Origin: Trachythela sp. YZ-2020
Taxonomy: Eukaryota > Cnidaria > Anthozoa > Malacalcyonacea > Clavulariidae
DNA: 64,000 bases
Reading direction: 5' to 3'
Assembly (NCBI GenBank): GCA_016169945.1
Contig: JADLSH010000114.1
Coordinates: 496,001-560,000, forward strand
Part shown: in pieces, positions 42,586 to 54,940 of the stretch
Layout of the letters: every line of letters starts with the position of its first letter
How positions within the stretch are numbered: the stretch's first letter is position 1
Notes under the pieces: model-generated
What the model was told of the DNA's origin: nothing
The model's input: the letters and a program-made list of their open reading frames with translations, nothing else
Databases searched by the model: none
Made by a program: the position numbers and the translations under genes

Positions 42586-42621
42586 CGGGGCAAAACGCGA
42601 CAGTGGGGCTAAATGAGACAT
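42586..42621 (+). repeat. Pogo-like terminal word, two tandem copies
   Basis: cggggcaaaacgcgacag and tggggctaaatgagacat stand head to tail. The second matches 48709-48726 and, inverted, 50249-50266, which flank a pogo-type transposase. Confidence 0.55.
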
Positions 42622-42732
42622 TTATGCAGCAGCTGGGAAATTTGTTACGCATGCGCTAGTCTGGCTTGCGTGGAGACCACGCAATTATTTTCGCGCGCGG
42701 TGGCGGGGCCTTTAAATTCGTAAACAAAAACA

Positions 42733-45700
42733 TGTCCGGCCAATTTTTTTTCTGTGTCTTGTTTCTTTGGCTTGTTTTGAACGCTGTTTTTGCAGTTCCA
42801 AATAAAAAGAACCTTTATTGTGCCGTGTGTGGCAAATGCTGCAAACAAAAGTTAAATTCTACAAGAAATAGCCTTCCACAAGCGCTCTTCTGGAGAGTTG
42901 CTTCGGTGTTTCGCACGAAGGGACAGGGATATTATGTTCTACTTGTCGAAGAGCTTTGTATATATACAGAACCACAGGAAAAACGTCCTTTCAGGTAATT
43001 TTTTTACAATTTTTAATAAGCCAAGTGGCAAGTAAAATTCAAATTATACTAAAAAGCACAGTGTCTAATTTGTTTTGGTTTTATTAATATGCTAGTTGGT
43101 TAAATCAAATAAAAAAGATAAAGCAGGAAGACCAAAGAAAACACAACGAACTGTCCCAGCTAGAACTTCGTCGGATACCAATAACGAGGGATGGGTGGCA
43201 GAAGACACATGCTTTGGAGTGTTACGGAGAGGGGCCAATGGAGACGTGCTTATGCCAGCAGAAATGTATGATGATATTAAGACGCAGTTCAACTCCCTGT
43301 CTGGAAGTATGTACATACTGTACTGTATATTACATGCACAAAATGTAAACAGACTGTAACAATACTCCATGAGTAGGGAGTGGGGTACTTGCCCTGGACT
43401 ACATGCATGTTGTGAGCTCCTTGAGAGGAGGCTTTACAAATTGTGGTCAAATTGCCCCAATGATACTATGATGTTGTTATAGAGGCCCCAGTGAAACATT
43501 TGCCCTGGTCTCCCGAAATCTTGCCATTATCCTGGTTAACATAACATTACAAATTAACAAGTAAATAACAACAAATGACAAAGTCAATGCTTTTCTTGCA
43601 GGATGTGATCTCAAATTGGAGCTGGAGAAAATAAAACAGAGCATATATGAGAACTTTGTTCTTGGAAACCAACCAGCAATATATCAACCAAATGAATTCA
43701 TCGATTTTTGTCGTCAGGCAGGTGCTCCAAATATATTTGAACACATCTTGCAAGCAGTTTCAGAGGACCGTCATTCCCACAGGCGTCAGGATCTCAACCG
43801 AGTAAGAACAGTGTCGATAATTTGTACTATGTGCTACTGCCGCAGCCAGATGTGTAATGTTATGCAAGTAGATAATGCACTCTATCTGAACTCCAATAGG
43901 ATGATTCAAGAAGGCATAGATACACAATATCGGATGGGACATACATGCAGCCGTAAAACATCTGACATAATCCGCAGCCAACTGTCGCGAAATCATGAGG
44001 AAAGTCTGAAAATTTTTTTCAACCAAGCAATCCAAAATGAATGGGTTTTGGTTCTTATAATCGATGACCTCACCAAAATTCACTCCTATCGAAGACCAGC
44101 CATTCTGAGAACTTGCAATCCAATGAGCATGTGTACAATTGTAGTAAAGGCATTCAAGCAATTGAGAGCAATAAAGGTACCATCAAATATTTCCAGAATC
44201 CATTGCCCAGATGGTGTTGACATACCAGCTTGTGTAGATGCTATAACCTCCCCTGAACAGGCTGCACTGTTAAGCAATAGCTACGCCTCAACTATGCCAA
44301 ATTGGTTGACCACGCTGTTTTTTACACCGGATCTTGAACGACACATTCTAGAAGAACATGGCTATGGTGACGAGTCTGGAGTTCGAATGATGAGAACAAT
44401 GGATGATTTGCATCTAATTGACTTTGTCGAGTTACAGTTGAAATCAAAGGATGGTTTTTCCAAAGCATATGATACAATTGTGGCATCAGGTTTAGCAGCT
44501 TATTTGAAGAAGTTTGTCATAATTCAGCCTGGTGACTGGCCATGCCAATTTTATTGTAGACAACTGATATACGAATCTCTCACCCAGTATCAGCAATCAT
44601 GTGCATCTCAACAGGAGCATCAGTCATCCTCCAATACTGTGGAAAATTGCAACTCCAGGAGCGGTCAAATCCCTGCCATAACATCTCTCATTCCCACTAT
44701 GGGTCAATTGCACATTTCCTAAATAGTAGAGAAGACATTTTCATACATTTAGACCGTTCTTCAACCAAGTTTATAGTTATTTGTTCCCAAACAGTAAGCT
44801 GACAAAATCACCCAAACCCTGGAGAATAAATCTCATACTAGAAACAGTGTATGGTAGTTGGACATTAATACGAGATCAAGTGATGACCAAATTTCAAAAT
44901 TCCAAGGACACTCAATATGGTACACTACTCAATTTGTTAGAAAACTATATCCCACTGGTTTTGACAATTTATACAATCACTTTCAAAAGAAACAATTTTA
45001 AAGAATACTACAATTCAATGATCCGGATATGGGTAATGTTCCTGTGCCTAAAGCGCCGTCATTACAATAAAACTCCCATTGTGTGGTTATCAAACACTTC
45101 CCACTGGAAAAGCAAGTACAATGAGCTTTATGAACAATTTTCCAAGTGGCCCACAATTTTTGATGAATATCCAGTGGAGAATACTCAGCCTTCCGACACT
45201 GCCGTTAAACTTCAGGAAAGGGCAAAGGTTATATTTCAATCCAAGACCAAACAAGCTAACTTTCGATTAAATTTCACCCCTCCAAAACACTTCAGTTTTT
45301 CACAGCAGCAACTTAAGTACCTAAAGGTCCGATGTGCAGAATTTTTGACAAACATTTTCATTGTGATAAATGATAACATTGGCTGTGCTTCTAGTTTTAT
45401 AAGAAGGAAAACAAAATATGTCCGCTTACCACACATTTTTGGAGAAGCAGAAGTTAAATACACAGCTCTTCCTCTTGGCTTCAGCGCAAAGCAGGAACCA
45501 AACCAAGATTGCATATGTGACCTCCACTCGTGCACCATTAACGACGACGATGAACCCTGGATAATTTTTCAAGGGTGTTGGCATTCATTCCATGTTAAAT
45601 GTCTCAATGGCACTACTTTCTGCCCAATTTGTCATGCCTTTCTTCAAAGTAAAGTGGAGGAGCTTGGTAAAGTTGCCAAAGATGCCATTTTACATCCAAA

Positions 45701-46586
45701 TCCAGCCAAGGAGGCCCAGCTTGATGATAATCCTGATGATGAACCAGCCAATATGGAAACTCTGCCAACTGTTGATCTACAAAGTATAGATGAAACAATA
45801 AACAAACTGAGTGACAAAATTTCAAATTTACACCCACCACCAAAGCCTTCTAATCACCATCTGCAACGAGAGCAAGCACCACCAGCTAATTCTGATTCCA
45901 CTCAGCATAACCGACACAAAAAGCCGAAACCTCTTCGGGAAGTTCAACATTTAGTTAACCATGTAGTGCAGCAGGAACCACCTCAACAATCACAGCAAAA
46001 CACAAATGGAATCATCGAATGGCTGTTCCTCACAAGTATCTGCCAAACCCAAATAGGTGGAAGACCACTGGCAAGTAATGCTTGCACAATTATTGCTTCA
46101 ATGTGGTGCCGAAAGTTTCTGTTAAAAACATTGGCCATCCCATCTAATGAAAGTGATATCCGAGCTATGACAAGCAGCTACAAACAAACAATTTTGAATG
46201 GGAACTTATTGTACCAAGGTTTGAATCTACCTCATAACCAACCAAATTTGGAAGTTCGAGATGTGGTCGGCAAGATTAAGGATCTGAACTTACAAATTTT
46301 GCACGATTTGGGATTCTTCAATGTGGATGACATTAAAGAAACATTTGTTCAAATGCTTCAAGGAGGGAAAAGGCATGCTGGCGTTTGGATTATTCCACCA
46401 GCTAATTCAGTGGCCATACTTATTGATAATGGAAACCTAGCTGTGTTTGACAGTCATCAGCATGGCAATGAAGGTGGCCTAGTTCTCGTATGCAAGCTTG
46501 CAGAAATAGATGAACTTTTCAATTATCTTGGAGAAAAACATAACTTGTGTGGCAGCAACTTTGCTGAACTTGCTATGAATGTATAG
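42733..46586 (+). pseudogene. Large RING + cysteine-protease-like family gene (copy 1)
   Basis: Exons: zinc-ribbon-like exon 42733-42994 (CAVCGKCCK, later CSTCRRALY one frame off), 43098-43310 (donor GGAA|gtatgt), 43602 onward (acceptor cttttcttgcag) through 46586. The long exon starts GRCDLKLELEKIKQSI, has a core with IICTMCYCRSQMCNVMQVDN, EWVLVLIIDDLTKIHSYRRP and KPWRINLILETVYGSWTLIR, then a RING-like finger (CICDLHSC, GCWHSFHVKC, CPIC; 45508-45640), a Pro/Gln-rich linker and a C-terminal domain with ASNACTIIA (46075-46100) and VFDSHQHG (46445-46470) that looks like a papain-fold protease (Cys...Asp/His). Two frame changes near 44720 and 44749 and one in the zinc ribbon break it. The core recalls DUF6589-type proteins; that name is tentative. 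Poly(A)-like aataaa signals follow at about 46622. Confidence 0.75.
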
Positions 46587-48708
46587 TGCATGACATCATT
46601 TGTTAGGAAATGTTCAATTTAAATAAAATATTGCAAATCAATGTATAAGGGAGTCAGTAAATATATCGTTTTCAATCATTTCAAAAATTTGTGTTGAATT
46701 GTACAATTAGTGAATAAACACAGGCATATGAAACCATCTAAAATCATTCAGTTGGTTGATTAAGTTGAAACTTAAATAAACATAGCAAGGTGATTACTGT
46801 ACATGTGAAACAAACCAATGCATTTCATCAGACAAATATCAAATGAGACTCTATTTTTGAGGGGGAAAATTGTATAAAGGTTGAGCTCAAGTTTTGTATG
46901 ACATTCAGACATTGAAAAGTCTCTGGAATTTTAGATTTATTTATTATTAAATTTATATGACCAAGTTTGGTTTTGAAAAAACATAGTTGAAATATAAATG
47001 GTACTAAAGTTACTTCTAGCAATAAAAGAAAGCTAAAAATGCCTATTTGTAGTGGGAAAACACTTGAAACTCTTCGCGTGAATCGCGCCAAATAAGGGCA
47101 CGGTATAGTAATTTCAGCCGAAAGGAATCCCAGTTGATTGGAACGTACTTCAACAGCTAGCTTGCTCACATTGCATGCTTACTAGCGCGCGTTTTAAAGG
47201 CGAAATTTGCCTTCAAGGGCAATTTTTCACTCAAAACGATTATGAATTTATTTTTTCCACACCTCTAGAGAATTCAAAAATAGGGGCATAATTTTGGAGA
47301 TTTCGGTTAGATTTTTTGTAATTTGGCTCTGTAGGGACTCGGTTTAAATACTGAATGAGACGAGAAAATACGACGAGATATAATTTAAAATATTTTTTGT
47401 TGTAGAAGGAGTAACGGGTTGATTTTTCTATACAAGAATTAACAAATTAGAACCAGAAACTATAACAAAAGATGAACCTAGTAGTTCAAATAGATTTGCG
47501 ATCCTTTTATCCAATATACCGGGCATCAAACGTGAACCAATATGCAATGTTTGAAATACAACCCAGGATTTCAATCGGAAGGGCGATTTTTATGTCAACA
47601 AAATACTGTTTATCGAAAGCAACAAACGATGGGAATACAAAATTTAGTACAAAAATTTGGGAGATTTCGTTAAGATTTTGAGCTGTCGGAACTTGCTTGC
47701 TATACCCCTGTCTTGGGCCTAGAACGTCAACAGCTGCGAAGGCATGTGAACTTTTTCCTCACCCTGTACAAACGTGAAATTATCTGGGGAAAACACAACC
47801 AGAACTGACACCTAAAGTTGTGAGGAACATCTTGCGTACCTTTTTCTGGTTTCATCACACCAACGTGTAGCAGACAGTCCTTCTTTCAGCACGCGCGTGG
47901 CAAAGTTGTGTTCATTTCATCGGTCTACTTCTTCGTGTATAAATGTGGTCATCACTCGCACAGATTTGGCTCAAACCACTTGAAAAATCGTCCTCTATCA
48001 AACCATTGGTATCAGTTCACGTACAAGTTTGTTTTACGCCATTTAAGCAATCGAGTTGCCGCACAATTCACAACTAAATACAACAGTTCGAAAGGCACAA
48101 CTACAAGTCCAAACCAAGGTAACTTTGTCGCCATTATTTGAACAAAATTTACCGTTAAAAATGACATATTTAACATCTGAAGCAAAGTTGGTGTGCTTTA
48201 AATATCTTGATCATCGGTCAGAGAAGTTCAGATCTCAACAAACTTTCTCTTTGTAGTTCTGATTCAAAATTCGAATTCCAACGAAAAAAACAGGCTGTGC
48301 CAGCAATTTTTCTGCACAGCGACAACAAATTTTCCAGCTGCTCAATTATGCAATAATGCTAGTTTTCGGCGTATTACCGCACTCTTTTGATCACAAGCAT
48401 TACGGGCTCATAGACAAGCATTGTACAATGTTATTCAACGTGGTTTGAGGTTCGAAGCTATTTCCCCTGCGAAAAAAATCTTAATTTTTTTGGATTACAC
48501 TGAAGTCTGCGTCGTGAAATTGAGGTATGTTATTACTCAGCTTATTTTGATAGTTTTTTATTTTGTCTAAAACATCGTAGGTACGAATTATACTCCATTT
48601 GTTTAGTATACTTTAGCATGTGGCCTTTCATGTCATAAGTGTATTTTGCTCATATTGGTATTAGTTTTTAACATTTTGGGCCTTTGAATTTACTAAGCTT
48701 AAGTGCCG
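46587..48708. other. 3' flank and non-coding stretch
   Basis: Several aataaa words follow the stop codon at 46586, fitting a 3' UTR. No gene is recognised up to the pogo-like word at 48709. Confidence 0.4.
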
Positions 48709-48726
48709 TGGGGCTAAATGAGACAG
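48709..48726 (+). repeat. Pogo-like terminal word
   Basis: tggggctaaatgagacag differs by one base from the inverted word at 50249-50266. Together they could be the terminal repeats of a 1.56 kb pogo-type copy, although no TA duplication is visible beside them. Confidence 0.6.
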
Positions 48727-49043
48727 GCCAATTTCCTTATAAGACTATACATTTCTGTTTGTTTCCGTGTATTATCGCTATTTGCTGTAGTGTTGTAATC
48801 AATATATATGGTATATAACCAACATAGGGCTATTATAATCACTATTTCCTGCTACATTTGTTTTACAGCATCTATATATATTAGTGTCTTAAAGTAGTGT
48901 TTTAATGTAGTGAAAGTCTCTATTACCATCTTTCTACCCTGGATATGTGCATAATTGCTCAAAATATTCATCATTAGATAAATATTTGCTATAGATGTTT
49001 ATGTCAATCTAAAAATAGTCTGTGTGCATACATTTGTTAGGTT

Positions 49044-50152
49044 TTGTCAGTCATTTCTGTGTGGCTATCAGTGTGGAAGACTGACCGCGCAAATTGGTCA
49101 GAGGAGCAGATGAAGCTTGCTATCTTGGCAGTAGAAAGCAAGGAGCTGTCTATCAGAAAAGCTTCTGTTGCCTTTGGAGTTCCCAAGGATTCCCTTAATC
49201 GCAGAGTCAAAGGTAAGCTTATAAGTTTAACAACGGACGAGAAACATAAAAATATTTTGGGGCGATATCGTGCTATTCTCACACATGACCAAGAGAAAGA
49301 GCTTGAAGGCCACACTACATAATCAGCATGGATCAAGCTTTTTATGGCCTTTCCATAAATGACATTAGGGCCATTGTCTATGAATATTGTCAAAAGAACA
49401 ATATTAAAAACAATTATAATTCTGACAATAAAATGGCTGGTCGGGACTTTGTTGCGGGATTTATGAAGCGGCACCCAAAGTTGTCACTTCGCAAACCAGA
49501 ATCCGTGTCTGTAAATCGGGTTTTTGGTTTGAACAAAACCTCTGTGAATTGGTACTTTGATAACCTGGAAACTGTGTTGAACAAACATAACTTTAAACCA
49601 CATGAGATATTCAATGTGATGAAAGTGGTTTGACATGTGTCCACAAACCAGTGAAAGTCATTGCACCAAAAGGAAAGAGATGTGTCTCCTCTGCCACAAG
49701 CGGCGAACGTGGTCAAACAACTACCATTTTAGTGGCATATAGTGCGTCAGGGACATACATCCCACCAATGATGATATTTAAAAGAAAAAGAAACAAGCCG
49801 GAGTTGGTTGATAATGCTCCTGCGGGGACAGTTGGACGCTGCTCTCCAAGTGGATGGATTGATGCAGATCTATTTCTGGATTACTTTAAACATTTTGTAG
49901 CATTTACAAAGTGTTCGAAAGATTCCCCAGTGTTATCGATTCTAGATGGTCATAAAACACACACCAAGATTCTCTCCACCATTGAGTATGCTCGCGAAAA
50001 CGGTGTTGTCATCCTGTCAATCCCTCCACACACCTCCCACTGCCGGGAGAGGTTTGGTCCAATGTTGTGAGTGCAAAGAGTGGTTGCACGAAGAGTGTTG
50101 TTGCTCTGTAACACCAACGAGTGTAATATGTGACATTTGCTATGACTCCTAA
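49044..50152 (+). pseudogene. Pogo/Tigger-type DDE transposase remnant
   Basis: A Psq-type helix-turn-helix (ANWSEEQMKLAILAVESKEL, IRKASVAFGVPKDSLNRRVK) at 49095-49220 is followed by a CENP-B-like region (49328-49620: FMKRHPKLSLRKPESVSVNR) and the DDE_1 domain (KGKRCVSSATSGERGQTTT, ILDGHKTHT, ILSIPPHTSH; 49630-50030). A TAA near 49320 and a missing base near 49618 break the frame, the latter exactly at the first catalytic Asp (reads NV(D)ESG across frames). After PPHTSH the sequence jumps to a C-terminal cysteine motif (CCECKEWLHEECC...CDICYDS), a PHD-like tail, so the third catalytic residue is deleted. Confidence 0.85.
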
Positions 50153-50248
50153 TAAACTATTATGAATTTTTTAAATGTATTTTTAACTTAGTTTATACTA
50201 CCATTAAAATATTATAAATTTTTTTAAAAGCTTCAGTATATATAATAT

Positions 50249-50289
50249 CTGTCTCATTTTGCCCCAGTTCATTGGGCAAAATGAGACAT
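50249..50289. repeat. Palindrome of pogo-like terminal words
   Basis: ctgtctcattttgcccca (50249-50266) and tgggcaaaatgagacat (50273-50289) are inverted to each other around gttcat. The first pairs with 48709-48726, the second repeats the orientation of the words at 42586-42621. Confidence 0.65.
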
Positions 50290-51394
50290 TGACTTCCGGT
50301 CGTTTTTCATTTATAAATGCCACTATATTCCCTATAGAACAAATTTTTTGCACTGAATTGGTTCACTAGACTCTGCTAAATAAGTTAATGTGGAAAAAAG
50401 TGTTTAAATATATTTCCTAGCTTTTTTATGACAGTTACATTGCTTAAGCGTCTCGTTTCACGCAGTAGTGCTTTTAATCGATATTTACATGCGAATATAT
50501 TTTAAACAGATTTTCGCTTACAGTAGCATTTGCAAACCACAGAGCAAGTTTTAAATGCGTGGAATAATGTTTCTGGCGCGTGTGACAAGGAATCCATTTA
50601 TATACAAAACGTTTAACCTATTTTCTATTGATGGCCAGGTTTATTTTTCTTCAGTATCTTGTTTGTAATAAGATATTAAACATTTAGTAAGTCGCGTAGT
50701 TGTTTGTAAAAATTATACAGTGGAACAAGAAGCAGCATATTGCCACTATTAAAGCGACAGTTTTAGTTGTGTTTTAAATTTGGATTTCTGTTTGTTACAA
50801 GTTCGGTTCATAGGCATTCGGAATCTGCTTTCAAAATTTCTTTACTTTAAGCAAAAAAGGAATAAATAGCGGCAAAATATTTATGAGCAATGTACATGCA
50901 ATGGCAGTTTTGCTGTGAAATACAACACTCTCCTTAAAATGTGTAATACAAGCAAACAAACGAGTGTGACGGAAAATGCGTTTACGTAGTAAAAGCTTGT
51001 TTATTACTCTAAAGTTGGGTGGTACTTTGTTAACTGTTGAGGCTGTTCCAGGTATGAAATATTTAGTAGTTTTCTGCCTACCCCTGGTTTCTGGAATGTT
51101 TCGAATAAAAAGTTTTTGTGAGAAAGATGTACATTTCATTGGAAGTCTGTGTTGACTATATATAGAGTGTCATGTGTAGTGACTACGAATGTTTGAGGAA
51201 AGCTGTTTTTATTGCCGTTTCCTCATCCACTGCAACTACATACAAAGTATTGTTGGCCATGCTCAGATGAACCTCATACCGGGCTAGTTTTAGTAGCCAT
51301 CGGCGGAACTCAAACAGAGCAAACAACACAAATAGAAGGCATGACCACAAGAAGATAAACAAACCTTGCCTAATTTAACATAAAATTTTGTCTG
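50290..51394. other. Non-coding stretch
   Basis: No gene or repeat is recognised; the minus frame at 51139-50831 lacks motifs. Confidence 0.4.
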
Positions 51395-54300
51395 AATTGG
51401 AATTGAATCTGCGGCCCTGCGATTCCGGTGCAGCGCTCTAACCAACTGAGCACAGAGTCCAGCTGTCGAGCTCTAACCACAAGTTCATGTATATATATGA
51501 TGGTAATGCCATGTTAGGTTATGGGTAAATATTAAATTTTGTTGGCATCTCACTCGATTGAATAATAGTTGAAGGGTTTTTGTAGATGGAAATTATCGAG
51601 TGTAAATTCTATACGTTTATTAGACCTAACCAGGAACAGCTGCGAAAAATGCAACTATAGGTCCCTGGCAGGAATTGAATCTGCGGCCCTGCGATTCCGG
51701 TGCAGCGCTCTAATATAAGACACGATCTGATTCCCTCTGAACTAGAGGGTGTTTGTGTTGAAATTACTAAGCCACACAGTCGACCATTTCTTGTTACAAC
51801 AGTTTATAGACCACCTAATTCATCATCTGAATTCTTTGACCACTTTGAAAAATTAATTAAAACTATTGATGATGAAGATAAAGAAATGTATATTATTGGT
51901 GATCTAAACTGTGACATGCTAGAACCAAAAAAGGAATCTAATCCTTCTACCAAAAATATTAAGTCACTATACGAATTGTATCAGTTATCACAGTTGATCA
52001 ATCAAGCTACTCGAGTGACTATGACTACCACCAGCCTTATTGACCATGTAGTTACCAATAAACCAGAAAAAATTTCAAATTCTGGTGTTATCCATACAGG
52101 TATAAGTGATCATAGTTTGATATATGCCATCAGGAAACATTCCATTTTTAAAAAACAAGAAAACACTGCTGAAATTAGAAATATGAAAAATTTTGATAAT
52201 CAAAAATTTGTTGATGATCTTCAGGGTCAGCGCTGGGAGTATGTATACTTTTTTGCTGACGACCCAAACACTATGTGGGAAATTTGGAAGAAATTATTCT
52301 TAGAGATTCTAGATAAGCATGCACCACTTCAACACAAAAATATTAGATCAAAAAAAATCCCTTGGATCACAAGTGATATGAAGAAACTTATAATTGCAAG
52401 AGACAAATTAAAAAGGAAAGCCATTATTACAAAGCTAGAAAAGGATTGGAAAAATTATAAAACAACAAGAAATAAAGTGAATATAGAACTTAGAAATGCT
52501 AAAAAAGATTATTATTCCTCGAAAATTGCTGGTCAAAAATGTGATCCAAAAAATGCTTGGAAAACCATAAACAATCTATTAGGTAGACAAAGTAAACCAA
52601 CAGTGGTAAACGAGCTAAAGCTGGGTGAAAATAATTTAACAAATCCAAAAGATATTGCTGAGGGCTTTAATGATTATTTTTCAAATATTGGCCCTGATTT
52701 AGCAAGCAATATTCATACTTCGAATGACAGCTTTGAAAGCTATGTTAAAAATGCTAGATCAGAATTCACTGCTTTCCAGCCAGTTACTGTCAGTAATGTC
52801 TACCATCTCTTGCATGGTTTTCTGGCAATGAAGCAATTACTGGAATTGATAGTATTTCTTGTAAAATTATTAAAATAGCAGCACCTGCCATTTCAGACTC
52901 GTTGACATATATTTTTAATCAGGCTATTACTCTCTCCACTTTCCCTAATGAATAGAAAGTGGCTAGAGTAATACCTCTGTACAAAAATGGCCAACGAAAT
53001 GTGGCAGGAAACTACAGACCAATTTCAGTTTTGCCCGCTATAAGCAAAATTATGGAACGAATTCTGTATGATCAACTATATAAGTATTTGACAAAATTTG
53101 AACTTCTGAGTAACTCTCAGTTTGGTTTTCGAAAATTTCACTCCACAGCTACAGCATTACTAGACTGTACTAATGACTGGTATATGAACTTAGACAGGAA
53201 AATGTTTAACTTTGTAGTCTTAATTGACCTGAAAAAGGCATTTGACACTGTTGATCATCAAATTCTGTTAAAAAGTTGGAGCTCCATGGAATAAAAGGAC
53301 AAGCTTTGACCTTTCTTAAATCTTACCTCACAAATCGAAAACAAAAATGCCAAATAAAAGGATCCATTTCATCAGAGAAATTGATCAAATGTGGTGTACC
53401 ACAAAGCTCTATTCTTGGGCCATTATTCTTTCTATTATATATTAATGATTTGCCTCAATGTCTAAATAATACAAAACCTCGGTTGTTTGCTGACGACACA
53501 AATCTAACCGCTACTGGAGATTCTATACCTCACCTTGAGGCTGCAGTGAATTCTGATTTGGAAAACCTTAGAAAATGGTTAATCGCCAATAAACTTAGCC
53601 TAAATGTAGCCGTAAGACCGAATTTATGTTAGTTGGTTCGAAGCCAATGATCAAAAGTATTTCAAATTCACAACCAAATATTGAAATTGAAAACAAACCA
53701 ATTAAACAAGTTTATGAATGCAAAACTCTTGGAGTGACAGTTGACCAGCATTTATCTTGGAAAAGTAATACTGATAATATTTGCAAGAAAATAACAGCAG
53801 GAATATCGGCTCTTCGGCGTTTAAAAGAATTTGCTGATAAGCAAACTCTTCTTTCTGTATATAATGCTATTGTTCGCCCATACTTCGATTACTGTTGTGA
53901 AGTATGGGATGTGCTTGGTGAAACACAATCAAAACGACTCCAAAAACTCCAAAATAGAGCGGCTCGAATGATCATGAATATGAGCAATGATATAGATCAT
54001 TCTGTTGCTCTGCAGGCACTAGGCTGGGTGCCACTTAAAACAGAAAGGAAAAAAGCTAAAGCAAAAATGATGTACAAAATACTGAATAAAATGGGTCCTG
54101 AATCACTCACTAATCTTTTCACATATAAAGGTGAGATGACAAATTACAATCTTCGGGATATTTCAAGTAGTCTTTGTTTACCAAAACCGCGTACTAATAG
54201 CATGAAAAAGAGTTTCATGTATGACGGAGCATACCTTTGGAATTCTATTCCGAAGGAAATTAGAGAGAGCAAATCGCTTTCTTCTTTCAGGAATAAAATC

Positions 54301-54502
54301 GCTACTCACATTAATAGTAATTGTAAATAGATGTTCCTGTAAATAGATTTATACCAGTTCAGTAAGTTAGTCACTATCAATTTCCTTAATACTATAATTA
54401 TCATGTCTTATTTTGTAAATAATTTTAAATACTATAGTTATTATGTACACGCCCCCCGTGGAAATCAGCTTCGGTTGACGTGGCCAGCGTGGTTAAATAA
54501 AG

Positions 54503-54533
<31 letters not shown>

Positions 54534-54940
54534 ACCAACTGAGCTACAGAGTCCAGCTGTCGAGCTCTAACCACAAGTTCATGTATATATATGATGGTAA
54601 TGCCATGTTAGGTTATGGGTAAATATTAAATTTTGTTGGCATCTCACTCGATTGAATAATAGTTGAAGGGTTTTGTGTGGATGGAAATTATCGAGTGTAA
54701 ATTCTATACGTTTATTAGACCTAACCAGGAACAGCTGCGAAAAATGCAACTATAGGTCCCTGGCAGGAATTGAACCTGCGGCCCTGCGATTCCGGTGCAG
54801 CGCTCTAACCAACTGAGCTACAGAGTCCAGCTGTCGAGCTCTAACCACAAGTTCATGTATATATATGATGGTAATGCCATGTTAGGTTATGGGTAAATAT
54901 TAAATTTTGTTGGCATCTCACTCGATTGAATAATAGTTGA
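51395..54940 (-). repeat. Tandem tRNA-SINE array, ~275 bp units, split by a LINE
   Basis: Units share a tRNA-like head on the minus strand (agctcagttggttagagc and a cggccctgcgattccggtgc part) and a body with aagttcatgtatatatatga and ctcactcgattgaataatag. Copies: 51398-51560 (partial), 51561-51712 continued at 54533-54664, and 54665-54940. Unit 2 is cut between gcagcgctcta (ending 51712) and aaccaactgag (from 54533) by the LINE. This is the same SINE family as at 25391-25470. Confidence 0.85.
51713..54532 (+). mobile_element. 5'-truncated LINE with (ATCT)n tail inserted in the SINE array
   Basis: It starts inside the APE endonuclease (TTVYRPPNSSSEFFDHF, IGDLNCDM, SDHSLIYAIRKHS; 51713-52150), followed by the RT: NYRPISVLPAISKIMERILY, LIDLKKAFDTVDH, GVPQSSILGPLFFLLYIND, LFADDTNL, and a C-terminal part to 54330. 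Frame changes near 52810, 53285 and 53615 and a stop near 52954 make it inactive; GVPQSSILGP has Ser for the usual Gly. The 3' end is ggttaaataaag then (ATCT)n to 54532. It resembles L2/CR1-type elements, and is a different family from the LINEs at 26-28.7 and 55.9-61 kb. Confidence 0.92.
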
